This document shows positions 25,035 through 36,300 of a DNA stretch of 64,000 nt, piece by piece. Position 1 is the stretch's first letter. The number at the start of each line of letters is the position of its first letter. Position numbers and translations under genes: made by a program. Under the pieces are notes generated by a model, which was not told the origin of the DNA, ran no database searches, and saw only the letters and a program-made list of their open reading frames with translations. This stretch comes from Ailurus styani (taxonomy: Eukaryota > Chordata > Mammalia > Carnivora > Ailuridae): assembly GCA_002007465.1 (NCBI GenBank), contig LNAC01000066.1, positions 1,030,381-1,094,380 on the forward strand, written 5' to 3'.

Positions 25035-25185
25035 TTTCAGATTAATGGAAAAATGAAGAAGAGAAAAAAATTCCCATGTACCCTTCATCCAGATTCCCCA
25101 ATGTCACATTCTCTCTCTCTCTCAATATGTGTACATGTATGTTTTTCCTGTTTGAACATAAATTGCAGCCATTTGGGTAGGATTG
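25035..25185. mobile_element. Old L1-derived fragment
   Basis: The phrase cccatgtacccttcatccag followed by attccccaatgtcacatt is typical of an old mammalian L1 untranslated segment. Edges are approximate. Confidence 0.45.
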
Positions 25186-25189
25186 AAAG

Positions 25190-28100
25190 GAAGAAGGTTT
25201 TTAAAAGTAATACTTCAAGATGAAGAACAAAAAGTTATTGATGTTAAATAACTGGATTTTTAAAAAGATAATTTTGCCTTAAAGCGATTGTGACTAACAG
25301 TGTTTTTGTCTTTGATATCAAATAAAGTCATTTAAGAAATAAAGAAAAACAAGAAATCGTTGCTCAGACAATGACATAGGTAAAGAGAGCTGTCAAACTG
25401 TGATGATTTCCTGCCATCGACACCCTAGCCCTTGCCCTCTTCCTGGACCCATCCCAACAGAGCCATGACTCTGCTCTATTCATCCAGAAGCTTCAACCAA
25501 CCTGCAAAAACCTGCTTGTGTAACGTTCACATTCGGTTCTTCTCCCCAAAGCGCTAATGACACAAAAGACCTCCAGGGGGCCCTCTACTTCCTGAATCCC
25601 CAAGACCATGGAGTGAGTTTCTTGGTTCTCTAAGGTACACAGTCTTGCCCAAATTTTACTCCTGCTTGTTTCTTGTTATCTTATGCAACATGTTTTTCAC
25701 CAAAACGGCACTGCCCTGATTGATCAACATCTTACTGACCAGACTGGGCTCTGAACAGCTTTGGCTACAACCAAAAATGAAATCCAACTACAAAGGAAGA
25801 ATGTTAGTCAAAACGGAGCTATTCATTACAATGGGCCATAAGGTCAGAGGGTAACATCTCAAAAAAGAAGTTTCAGAGAGGCTTGGAATGATCAAGAAGC
25901 ACAGGGATATGAACAAATGGACTGTGGGTCTTGGTCCCAGCAGCACCCCAGTGTGATGTCTATTTCCTCCCCAGCTACACTGTATCTTCCAAATCAATGG
26001 ATTCAGCAGGTCTGGTGTTGTCCCATTTTGAGAGGCACCCCCATCCTACAAATACATTACATTTATGTTGAAATTGGCCGAAGTCAGTTTTCCACTGTTT
26101 TGTTTGGTGTTGCTTGCAACAAAAGAACCACAAGTTACAACACACGATTGAACTGGGCACCTATGTGTTTCACTTCTGTCTGTCCCATCTGCACAGGGCT
26201 CTTTAAATTTAGGGACCACACCTTCTCATCTGCTCACCCTGCTTCTGTTGACCTGTGCAAAGTGGATGTTGCCCCAAGCAGACTGCCTAACTGCTCATAG
26301 GTAAAAGCTGAAAGATCCCTGTAGTACACTTACTGGACCTTCTTCTCATTTTGTAAACTGGATTTTGCTTTTGTATAAATCCGAAAAAATTCCTCTGGTG
26401 TTTGAGGCCATGAAACAATTTTGGGAAAATGGTGTTAAAAAATCCACTGATCTCCATTCTCAGATGCCTCCAGAGCTCTGATTCATTAAATAACTAGAGA
26501 GTCGACCGTGATCCTGGGTTTCCAAGGTTGTTTTCAAACCAAGAAGTCGGCTGCTGCCAAGACTAGCAGGGGTTTCTGAGCTCGTCAACATTCCTTGAGT
26601 TTCCTTTGAGAGGTGAAAAAAAGGCAGCTTAAAATGCATTATATAAGAAAGAAAGGTATGAACAAGTTAAGGGGAAACTACAAAGGAAGCGGGCCAAGTC
26701 CCAAAATAAAAGGCAGGAATAGAAAACTAAAAATAACACACAGGGAAGTGTGCCACATCTGTAGGGCTCCCTCACATTCTCATGGAGCATTGTACCTTTT
26801 TTTTTTTTTTTCAGGGGCATGCTAATAATTGTTTGGAGATTTAAATAGAACACTATTATTTGTCCTTTAAAAATAGTCACTTCTTTTGTAGAATTGTGAG
26901 AGAGTTTCAAATGATATCAATCAAGTTTCACTCATTAGTTATTTACCTTTTACGGGCATCTTCAAGCGTGTTAAGGAGTCAGTCAATTTTCTTCAATCTC
27001 TATTTATCCATCCTGAATGGAGTATTTAAAATATTTGAAATATTTCAGTCTTGTTGCAATGAATGGACATTTGAGATGTCCAACAAAAAAAAAGTTGGCT
27101 GATACGACAATATTTTAAATTATCTGCTGTTTATTAGAAACCTTTGTACGTGCCAGACACAGCGAGAGGATAAAATGGCATACATAGAATATACGCAAAG
27201 GTCCTCACAACTTTGCCCCTGAGCCATTACCCACGTTTTGCAGAGGACAGTAAGGGGTGGCATGTATAAATAACAAACCCAAGTCAGTGAGTAGTGAATA
27301 TTGCAATGAGTTAATCCTGCCTCCCTTCAACTAAAAAACTCTGGGGTCGTTCCACACCACTTAAGATAATCAAAAACTATTTTTCAAATAGACTAACTAC
27401 GCATAGTTAGCACAGAGCCATCAATAAGAATTCATTGTTCACTTTTTCACTTTTGCTTACTTTTAAAGGCTTACGATTGAATTTATATTTAAACTCTGAA
27501 AATGCATAGTACACACGGCATGACTAAGGTGGGTGCCGTTCCTCCTGGTTCTAAGGTTTGTCTTCTACCATTCAATTAGCTGTCAGGCTAGTACGACAAT
27601 TACATTTTTCCCTTAAGAGAAATATGTTATGATAGATTTGAAGAAAATGAAGCCTCCTACTGGGGGAGTGCCTATGGAAAGGTCGTTTACAACGCTTGTT
27701 TAATAATCACTTCAAGTTATAAATTCCTGTTTTCTCTAGACACAACAAAAACAGGAAATATTTACCAACTTCACAGGTGTCAGGAAATACTTTAAAAACC
27801 CTGGTGGCTTAACCACCCGCTTAGGCAGAGAGCATTTCTGTGCATAGGTGCAGAAGGTATATTGTAATATGAAACATGTACTTATGATCCAGAGACCTTC
27901 ATCTGTACTTACTATGGATTCACAACCTTTGCTTCTGTTGGACCAAAGACTTCTTTTTTTCCAGAAGAGAAGTATAATGTGCTAATGTGCTTTTTAGCCT
28001 TTCTAGGATTTACAAGAAAATTGTAATTCTCTAAATTTACTTAATTTGAAAACCTATTTCTATATCTAACCAAATGCCAAGATGACAAAGTGCCCCTTGA

Positions 28101-30045
28101 AACTCCTGAAGTGCAGGATTACGTTCTTTAGCCACCGTGTAGGCAATAAACCACGAATTCATTTTCACTTGCTTGAATTTGCTGCAATTTCCATTTCCAA
28201 AAGTGGAGAGACCTTTGTTCTTTTTCCCAATTATAAAACTAATGGCAAAGATTTCAGAATATAGCTGAAAATGTAAAGAATCAGGCAAGCATCCCTATTA
28301 ATATCTCCATTTATATCTGTTTATATATTTTTTTCACAAAAATGAGATTATTCCTATGGCATCATAACGTGCTTTTTTCCACCTAACACACAGTAGAAGT
28401 GCTCTTAAGTAACCTCCCCTTTACCGTCTCACTGAGATCACCATGCTTCCCCTTCTCTCCTGCTACCATTCAGTTATGGCCATGTCCATGGTGTACGGTG
28501 TGGAGATACACCTGTACGCTTGCATCTCTACCAGTTGAAATCAAAGCTCGGAGTCTATTACATTTGTTCTTGAACCTGTTTGTGCCAGTTATCACTATTG
28601 CAAAAGTGAATTAAATATTCAGTGTAGGTCAATAAGCTAGCAACACAAAAAGAGGATTGTTTCTGTGAAAACTAAAGGTAATGTTTCAGGGAAACCTGAT
28701 AAAGCTATCACTTAGAAAAAGAGCTGCTTTCATACTGGGGAGAGGGACCCATGAAAATCTAGTAGTCGACACCCTGGTTGTGTTTCGGCAACCATACTCC
28801 CTGACCGACTTCCGGCCCTGATTACATTGTCACCTTCTGCTTTGGAGTGACAGCGATCTAAGTCCGTCACTCTAAGCACACTTCACCACTTGCAATGGCT
28901 AGAGCATAGTCGGTTCTTGGCTACCCTGTCATTTCCTTAACAAATGTGCTACAAATGGCCTTTTCAGATGGCTTACAGTTTTCAATACTACAAACACATC
29001 GATACTGTTTTTTGTATATATATTTTCGTGCACTCAAAAATTATTTCCTTACAATAAATTCATAAAAATAGAATTTCTGTATGAAAAACGTATACTTTTT
29101 AAGTCTTCATATATATACATATATATAAACTATGTGATAGGTAAACAACAGATTTGAATGTCTTCATTTAAAACAATTGAATGGCAAAAAGTGATCCAGT
29201 GATAAGAAGTTTTCACCACCATACACAAGATTTTATCGCCAAATTTGTTTGGGTCTAGGTGTTTTCATCTGTGAAAGAAAAGGTTTAGACTAGAATTCTT
29301 TGGGCCCCTCTCCTCAGCTCCAATATTTTAGCTTTCTATGTACCATTGTACTTTCTAGAGGGCTGGAAATTGGGTAAACACATCTACTCTGTGAGAGTCA
29401 TGTCACAAGAATCTATATAAATGGAATTATATAATCTGGATTGATACAAACACATCAGACTCTATCATTGCTTCAGAACGGTTTCTCCCTAATCTTGAGG
29501 AAACAGAGAGAAACAAATACTCTCCTAGTATCTAGGTGCTCTCCCCTTTAGTTGCAAGCTACCTGCCCTTCTGTCCTTCCCAGATGACCTCCTAGGAAAG
29601 TGCTCGCCTGCCATGGAGTTTTTAGCACACTGCCTTCATGTTTCCACCCTGACCTCTCCATCAACACTGCTCTCCTGTGTCACTGGGGACCTCCTGAGGA
29701 CTCTTTAGCTCTGCCTGATCTCTTCATGACACATGGCACCCCGGTCACTCTTCTTGAATGCCTTTCTTCCTATGAGACCACACACCCCTTGACCAGTTCT
29801 TAATTCTGTCTCCAGCCTCCTTAGATGGTTTTCAATTTGTCCCCGACAAGTCCCCATGGTTTAAAGTTTCTGTGACATTTTTCAACCCTTGCAGTTGCTT
29901 AAATAGTTAAGTATCTTGAAACAACAAAAATAAGTTGAATGAACCAATGGGTTAGGAAGTATCACGGTGCATTCTTTCATAAGGTTGGCAATGAGTGGAT
30001 TTGATCACTCCTTAGTTTACCTCCTTTCTAGGCAAGTCTAAATCT
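25190..30045. other. Long SINE-free intergenic stretch
   Basis: Almost 5 kb lacks any young SINE or L1; only a possible MIR at 27,130 is seen. No coding exon is recognisable. AT-rich tracts lie near 29,110. Confidence 0.55.
27130..27310 (-). mobile_element. Possible MIR fragment
   Basis: tacgtgccagacacagcgag, cattacccacgttttgcaga and acccaagtcagtgagtagtg follow reverse MIR loosely. Confidence 0.45.
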
Positions 30046-30049
30046 CCCT

Positions 30050-30228
30050 TTATCAGTGATTCTCCAAGTGCGTCCCTGGGCCAGCAGCATCTGCATTGCC
30101 TGGGAACTTGTTAAAATGGAAAATCCTTGGGCTTCATCTCAGACATACCAAATCAGCAATTCATACTTTAACAAGGCCTCCAGAAAATTCTAATGCATAA
30201 TAAACTTAGAGAATCGCTGTTCTGTGAA
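30050..30228. mobile_element. MER5A-like hAT element
   Basis: cagtgattctccaagtgcgt at the left end, cagcatctgcattgcctggg inside, and tctaatgcataataaactta toward the right end fit MER5A. Confidence 0.6.
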
Positions 30229-30719
30229 ATGCACCCTTTTAAAGCCAGGCCTTAGTTCAATGATTAACACCAACTATGGATGATCAGAAGTAATCGATTT
30301 TCCCTCCAAATATCTATGTGACATTGAATTATATCTATAGATCTTTTATTCTGAGAGGCCTCGGAGTAAAGGAAAAGAATAAAATACAGGATGGGAACAG
30401 CAGTCCTCCCCAGTTGCCTTTCACAGAAAATGACAACTTAATCTGGCTACCACTAAATTTACCTTACACTTTTTGTTACCATGGGTGATGTCCCCACTGC
30501 CTGATAGAGAAGCACTCCCTGTTCTGTTGCCCTGAGCAACCCTATTTGTCAAGTACACTGACTTTCACATATGCCCCCACTTTTTTCAATCTCCTCGGGT
30601 CCTGATAGGCAGGATAAGTAGCCTTCGGGGAGATGGGAACTGACTGGTGAAAGGAATGGGAGGCCATCTGCTGCATCTGCTCTGCTGGAGATAGGCCTGT
30701 CACCTGCTTCATTTGTTCG

Positions 30720-30915
30720 TTTGTTCTTTCATTCATTCATTCCTTTCTCCATTCATTCCCCCAGTCATGCACTCACCCATCCTTCTTCCCAAACATCATT
30801 CTATCTATCTATCTATCTACCAAACCACCCTTTCGCTCATCCATCCATCCATCCGTCCATCCATCCATTCCAGAAATATTTATTGTGTGGAATATGTGCC
30901 AGCTTGGTTTCTCTT
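30720..30915. repeat. Tetranucleotide repeats beside an L2 end
   Basis: This run holds (ATTC)n near 30,730, (CTAT)n near 30,802-30,820 and (CATC)n near 30,838-30,868, then aaatatttattgtgtggaat and atgtgccagc of an L2 end. It is likely length-variable. Confidence 0.85.
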
Positions 30916-31823
30916 CAGTATCAAATGAGGCCAAGTCTCACTGGAGACCACTGACATATGGCATTTTCTTTTACTTCTCCAGTGTTTCCTGGGATAGTCC
31001 ATAGAAGGGCATGAAAAAATATCTCATAACTCCTTTTCATATTTATTTTTTATCCCTTAAAATTTTCCACTTTGAGTACATGTTTTATAGCAAACACAGG
31101 GCATTAACCCTGTGTTGTGCATATAGTTTAAAATTTCATGCTTAAAAATATTGCAATCAAAAAGTGCAAAACCCAAAGATTTTGGATTCATTGCTATGAA
31201 GAACAGAGTCAGAAGGCTATAGAGCACTTAGGGATAGATAGGGACTAGCATTTGGAATGAAAGGCACAAAGAAGGCTCAGTACTGGGAAGCTGGACAGCT
31301 AGAAAACATGTCTGAACCTGAGAGCAGATGGGCCCACCTTCGATTGTATTGCTCATGGTCTCCCCTGCTGCAGAGCATGAGCAGAGGCAAGTCTGGTCTG
31401 GTCCAGCCCTTGTTCCACGGTCCGCCCTTCCCCAAGGGACATTTGGGCTGTGGCCTGTGCTGCAGGCCAAGTCAGGGGATCTTAAGTAACCTCACTTTCT
31501 GACAGCATGTCCTGAACCTCACTGCACCCTGGTAAAAGTAAAGATTTTCAGTGCGTTGCTTTAATTTAATAATAATGTGAGCATCCTACGTTGATATAAC
31601 TTTTTATCTCATTCACATCCAGTTTCTTCCACCTTAAAAAAAGGAAAAAGATTAACTCAGGCAAATTGATGTTTTTGCTAATACAGACAATTTTTTTTTA
31701 GCATTGTGTCCATTCACAAATGTTTTCCTAATTTGCCCATTCAAAAGGCTGAATGAACCTGTCCTGTTGCTGGATATGATACTCTCATGCTGCAAAGCTG
31801 AATGAATGCTACTCAATTCTTTT

Positions 31824-31972
31824 TTTCCCCCAAGATTTTATTTATTTATTTGAGAGAGAGTGAGAGAGAGAGAGAGAGCACTAGAGAGGGGAGGATTAGA
31901 GGGAGAAGCAGACTCTGGGATCATGACCTGAACCGAAGTCAGATGCTTAACCTGCTGAGCCACCCAGGCTCC
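31824..31972 (-). mobile_element. Can-SINE, internally deleted
   Basis: This copy is short, lacking part of the middle. The duplication ctactc[a/t]attctttt is at 31,809-31,823 and 31,973-31,987. Confidence 0.88.
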
Positions 31973-32198
31973 CTACTCTATTCTTTTATAGGCACTGAAA
32001 CACAAGACTCAGTTCAAAATGAGAAATGATGGGGCATCTTCTAAAGTGTAAGCACCTTCAAACACTAATGGAAGAGTTCTTTTGTTTTTGCTTCTATAGA
32101 ATGGGATAATATATAGGGACCTGCTTTTCAGGAAGCTGTAAGGCATGAGGAGACCAAAAATATGAGGCAAAGAAATAAATATTCTAGCCTCATGTTTT

Positions 32199-32397
32199 TT
32201 TTTGTTGTTTGTTTGTTTGTTTTCCTTAAAGATTTTATTTATTTATTTGACACAGAGAGAGAGAGATTACAAGTAGGCAGAAAGGCAGGCAGAGAGACAG
32301 GGAGAGGAGGAAGCAGGCTGCCTCAATCCCAGGACGCTGAAGTCATGACCTGAGCCAAAAGCAGAGGCTTTAACCTACTGAGCCACCCAGGCGCCCA
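32199..32397 (-). mobile_element. Can-SINE just downstream of the ESM1 poly(A) site
   Basis: The duplication tagcctcatgtttt is at 32,185-32,198 and 32,398-32,411. Its head lies about 160 bases past the ESM1 poly(A) signal, in the same orientation as the gene. A short internal deletion is visible after gcaggctgcc. Confidence 0.92.
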
Positions 32398-32559
32398 TAG
32401 CCTCATGTTTTGACAGAAAATACTTATCTGTAGCAGCAGTCAGTTGAGAAGCCTCCCTTCAATATGCAGACAAGAGTTCTTGTTCATTGGATAAATCTTT
32501 TAAATAATTTAATGATTTAACAAAGTCATGAATGGACTCGAAGCAGCTGTCTTATTTTT

Positions 32560-32565
32560 TTTATT
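32560..32565 (-). terminator. ESM1: ESM1 poly(A) signal AATAAA
   Basis: AATAAA on the minus strand lies 1.39 kb downstream of the ESM1 stop. It is the sole canonical hexamer I find between the stop and the downstream SINE. Cleavage is expected about 10-30 bases further, near 32,535-32,550. Confidence 0.7.
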
Positions 32566-33954
32566 GAACAATCATAAACTTTGCCTTTTAAAACATATCC
32601 TAACAGCTTATTCAGCTTACATTCAAAGACCCTCCCACACACACATTCACAACTCTGTTGGCAAACTTTGAGAATAAAATATAGGTAAATAGTGAAATAA
32701 TTCTTAAATAATCTTCACTCCAAATAAAATACTTCTGCAAATATTTCCTAACAAAATCTAGTACAACAGTCCTATTTGTGCTAAGGTCCTCCCAAGTGTA
32801 CTCATAATTCCACTTATCAACCAACTTTAAAGGAAAGAAAAATAAGAAAATGAGCAATATTTTAAAGTTGACATTTCCTACTAAAAGTTGACTCTTTTCC
32901 AAACCTTGTAAAAAAGTATCTTCTACAAAATCTGAAACTCATCTAAGTCACTGCACTTACTTTTGAATAAATTTCTTCTATTGCTCATTTTCTGACATTT
33001 TATAAATCCATAATGACTATTTTTTTTCTAGGTTTTACTTATGCTTATTACTATTAATATTGTTATAATTATTAATAATAAATTTACCATGCCTTGGGTG
33101 TTTGGACACCTTTACCCATTTTTAACAAACAGTATTTCATTCATCTTCTCAAGGTGATAAGTATGGGTATGGAGAATGACTCATACTAACATAATTGTTT
33201 ACAAAATTATATAAATATTTACCTTCACACCTCCTCCAAGTGGGCAAAATACTTTCGAGCTCTCTCAGTCTGGGTGGCATTCTTTAAAACCATTTATGAG
33301 AGTGTACACTTGCCCCCTGCCTCAGAATAATCCTTCAGATAAGGTAACCTGGGCATGACAAGTAGCAGCCCTTTGAAACCTGCCTCAAATCAAGGCTGCT
33401 ACTCAACCTCCCACAAGATTCAAACATCCCACTTTCTTCAGGGATTGTTTTGTGTTGACTTTTCCCAAGTAAATAAAAAGCACAACTAAATTCTATTGAT
33501 GCTACCACAAGGAAGACCTAAATATCATACTACTCCACCCTGGCCCCTTTCTCTCACTCCTAACTCTCCCTTCCATCCTGCAACCTAACATCAATGTACA
33601 TCCAAGTCACGGACATGTGGACTCACTCTGGTCTTCAGCTTTGGCTAGCTCTCTCTTTGGCTGACCTACATCCCCATTAAGATTATCTAAATTGCATTTT
33701 CAGTTCTTCAGTATTACTATAAACACATATTTAACAAATCTATATGCATTCAAATATTTAACAAATATCTAAAAGTGTTCAGTCATATGCATTTTATGGA
33801 TTGTTAGTAGCCTACATTTTTTTTCCTGGACCCACACATTTGGCCTCCCAATATTACACATCCATATGCTATAATCTAGACAGTTCCTAAAATGTTGGCT
33901 GTGTGTTGAATGATCATTAAAACAAGAGTTTTCTCTCAGAAATCCCACCCAGGA
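32560..33954 (-). other. ESM1: ESM1 3' untranslated region, AU-rich
   Basis: About 1.4 kb separates the stop codon from the only canonical AATAAA I see on the minus strand before a Can-SINE. The length agrees with the human 3' UTR of roughly 1.4 kb. It is AT-rich with many ATTTA pentamers on the transcript strand (for example around 32,682, 32,706, 33,080, 33,213 and 33,472), as expected for an unstable, inducible mRNA. No SINE or L1 interrupts it, although several copies lie just outside. The exact end is inferred. Confidence 0.75.
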
Positions 33955-34052
33955 TCAGCGAGGATTTAACCATTTCATTACAGGAGAGCGGGCATTCTCT
34001 TTTACAAGTTCTTCTCTCACAGCATTTCCATCTCCAGATGCCATGTCATGCT
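33955..34052 (-). CDS. ESM1: ESM1 coding exon 3: proteoglycan attachment site and C-terminus
   Basis: After the acceptor ttctaatttcag, this exon completes Glu152 and encodes HDMASGDGN followed by a polar tail ending MKWLNPR and TGA. Ser157 in ASGDG is the single chondroitin/dermatan-sulfate attachment site of endocan (human mature Ser137). The acidic residue after Ser-Gly (Asp159) is present. The tail reads KENARSPVMKWLNPR, two residues shorter than the human tail as I recall it (KENAAGSPVMRKWLNPR): one residue lost before SPVM and one Arg lost before KW. The frame and the WLNPR end are intact, so this looks like ordinary divergence and not decay. The protein ends at residue 183. Confidence 0.96.
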
Positions 34053-34097
34053 CTGAAATTAGAAGGAATACAAATCATGTCCAGATGTTTATAACTC

Positions 34098-34158
34098 TAA
34101 GATTAAGAACAGTTTTATCTTACTTTTTGTATTAAGATTAAGAACAGTTTTATCTTAC
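34098..34158. repeat. 26-base direct repeat beside ESM1 exon 3
   Basis: Two perfect copies (34,098-34,123 and 34,133-34,158), each starting taagattaagaacag, lie 35 bases apart and 46-106 bases upstream of the exon 3 acceptor on the gene strand. Each contains a gtaaga hexamer on the minus strand. Confidence 0.95.
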
Positions 34159-34214
34159 AAGGGACCTATAATAAAATCTTTAATAGATTCAAAGAGTCTG
34201 TGTTCACTGTATCC

Positions 34215-34395
34215 ACCCACTCTCTGTCGATCGGCACCTCCCATTCACATCAGCACTCCATGAATGATTTCTCTTCATATACCTGTCACCACTGGACATT
34301 ATACATGCATTTGTCTTTTATTCCCAGGTATTATCTCACTCCACCAGTGCCTGAAACACAGTAGGTGCTTAATAAATACTTATGGAATGAGCAAA
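34215..34395 (+). mobile_element. L2 3' fragment in ESM1 intron 2
   Basis: cagtgcctgaaacacagtag, gtgcttaataaatacttatg and gaatgagcaa give the L2 3' end in forward orientation. Confidence 0.55.
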
Positions 34396-34506
34396 TGTAA
34401 CAAGAGATCTCTAAGTAAGATTTCCAAACTATCCGGTATGGAAGAGGGCTTAGCTTATTGTGTGGCTCCAGAAGGCAGATGGCAGATCAAAGAACAGAAC
34501 TTTTCT

Positions 34507-34714
34507 TTTCTTTTTTTTTTTTAATTTTTTTTTTTAATTTACTTATTTGACAGAGGGAGAGAGATCACAGGAGGCAGAGAGGCAGGCAGAGAGAGGGGGG
34601 GAAGCAGGCTCCCCGCTGAGCAGGGAGCCCGATGCGGGCCTCGATCCCAGGACCCTGAGATCATGACCTGAGCTGAAAGCAGAGGCTTTAACCCACTGAG
34701 CCACCCAGGCGCCC
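34507..34714 (-). mobile_element. Can-SINE in ESM1 intron 2
   Basis: The 16-base duplication agaacagaacttttct is at 34,491-34,506 and 34,715-34,730. It is in the gene-sense orientation, about 450 bases before the exon 3 acceptor. Confidence 0.93.
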
Positions 34715-34815
34715 AGAACAGAACTTTTCTAAAGATAGCTCTTGTTCTGCAGAAAAGTTTATAAGATTTAGAATTTTCCAAAGTGAAATTTGTCTTCTTC
34801 TAAGAGTAGCAAGGT

Positions 34816-34910
34816 GTGTTTGCTTCAGCAGTGCACATCTTAATATGGAATGCTTGTATGGTCAGTGCAGCCTGGCAGAGGAATGTGTGCAAATAATCAA
34901 ATATTCCAGA
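34816..34910 (+). pseudogene. Decayed U6 snRNA-like pseudogene
   Basis: The stretch follows U6 snRNA from its 5' end with many changes. It reads gtgtttgcttcagcagtgca (U6: gtgctcgcttcggcagcaca), then taatatggaa, then agtgcagcctggcagagga, gtgtgcaaat and tattccagat, in the same order and spacing as U6 with small indels. Such retroposed copies are common in mammals. It lies antisense in ESM1 intron 2 and is too degenerate to be functional. Recognition is by eye. Confidence 0.5.
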
Positions 34911-35122
34911 TCTTACTGTCCCCACCCCCTATTAAAAAAAGTCACTTGCAAATTCCCAGACTTAAAAAATTGGAAATCTCACACCACCACCACCAACAAC
35001 ACATGGAAATAGGAAGGCAGGAAGCCCACTTGCCAAGAATATAGTAGCCAATAGGAAGAAAGTTAGAGAAGAGAAGCTCGTGCAATCAGGGTATGGAAGG
35101 GACCTCAAGAAGTCCTTGTGTG

Positions 35123-35831
35123 CAAAATCAACAGGACAGAAACAACAAGTGTTGGAGGGGATGTGGAGAAAAGAGAACACTCTTACACTGTTGGTGGGAA
35201 TACAAGTTGGTGCAGCCACTTTGGAAAACAGTGTGGAGATTCCTCAAAAAATTAAAAATAGAGCTATCCTATGACCCTGCAATTGCACTACTGGGTATTT
35301 ACCCCAAAGATACAGATGGAGTGAAAAGAAGGGCCATATGTACCCCAATGTTCATAGCAGCAATGTCCACAATCGCCAAACTGTGGAAAGAGCCCAGATG
35401 CCCTTCAACAGATGAATGGATAAAGAAGATGTGGTCCATATATACAATGGACTATTATGCAGCCATCAGAAAGGATGAATACCCAACTTTTGTATCAACA
35501 TGGACAGGACTGGAGGAGATTATGCTCAGTGAAATAAATAAGTCAAGCAGAGAAAGTCAACTATCATATGGTTTCTCTTACTTGTGGAACATAAGGAATG
35601 AAATGGAGGACATTAGGAAAAGGAAAGGAAAAATGAATTGGGGTAAATTGGAGGGGAGAGACAAAAGATGAGAGACTGTGGACTCTGAGAAACAAACTGA
35701 GGGTTATGGAGGGGTTATGGAGGGGGTGGTGGATGGGTGAGTCTGGTGGTGGTATTAAGGAGGGCACGTATTGCATGGAGCACTGGGTGTGGTGAATAAA
35801 CAATGAATCTTGGAACTCTGAAAAAAAAAAA
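35123..35831 (+). mobile_element. Young 5'-truncated L1 3' end (carnivore L1), antisense in ESM1 intron 2
   Basis: A continuous frame up to 35,671 encodes the C-terminal tail of L1 ORF2 (phrases [45 protein letters not shown]). It is followed by a G-rich 3' UTR, aataaa and an A tail. A 16-base duplication with one mismatch (aagaagtcc[t/c]tgtgtg) lies at 35,107-35,122 and 35,832-35,847. The copy is only about 710 bases, lacks the endonuclease and reverse transcriptase regions, and is not an active gene. Confidence 0.92.
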
Positions 35832-36101
35832 AAGAAGTCCCTGTGTGGACGAACCTTGGAACCACTTACAAAGACTTTGTAAACAGATCTGCGTAGTGGT
35901 GATATGAAGTTTATTGCAGGACTTAGCTCCCAAGCCCCCTCTTACAAACAGTGGCACGTGCAGCCTGGCAAGTCCAACAGGGACAAGGCACCACTGAGCA
36001 GAGGAGCTCCGGTGCAGCCTCTCTTTGAGGCTTTAGAACATTCTGCTCTCCAGCCTGAAGCTGACTAAAGTTTACCAAGATTACACTAGTAATCATCTTT
36101 T

Positions 36102-36300
36102 TTTTTTTAAGATTTTATTTATTTATTTGACAGAGAGAGATTACAAGTAGGCAGAGAGAGAGGAGGAAGCAGGCTCCCTGCTGAGCAGAGAGCCCGATAC
36201 GGGCCTCGATCCCAGGACCCTGAGATCATGACCTGAGCCGAAGGCAGAGGCTTTTAACCCACTGAGCCACCCAGGCACCCACTGAGCCACCCAGGCGCCC
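36102..36300 (-). mobile_element. Can-SINE with duplicated head, ESM1 intron 2
   Basis: The duplication actagtaatcatctttt is at 36,085-36,101 and 36,301-36,317. The last 20 bases of the plus-strand reading (cactgagccacccaggc plus accc/gccc) occur twice in tandem, differing at one base, so the SINE 5' head is doubled inside intact target-site duplications. Confidence 0.93.

Noticed and set aside
27748..27758. aaaacaggaaat, another FOX:ETS-like core
   Set aside because: Eight-base cores of this kind are expected about twice per window by chance; only the fuller match at 53,948 was kept as a candidate.
35093..35671. 192-codon frame in ESM1 intron 2
   Set aside because: From 35,123 on it is the tail of L1 ORF2; the first residues are flank read by chance. 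Not a host gene.
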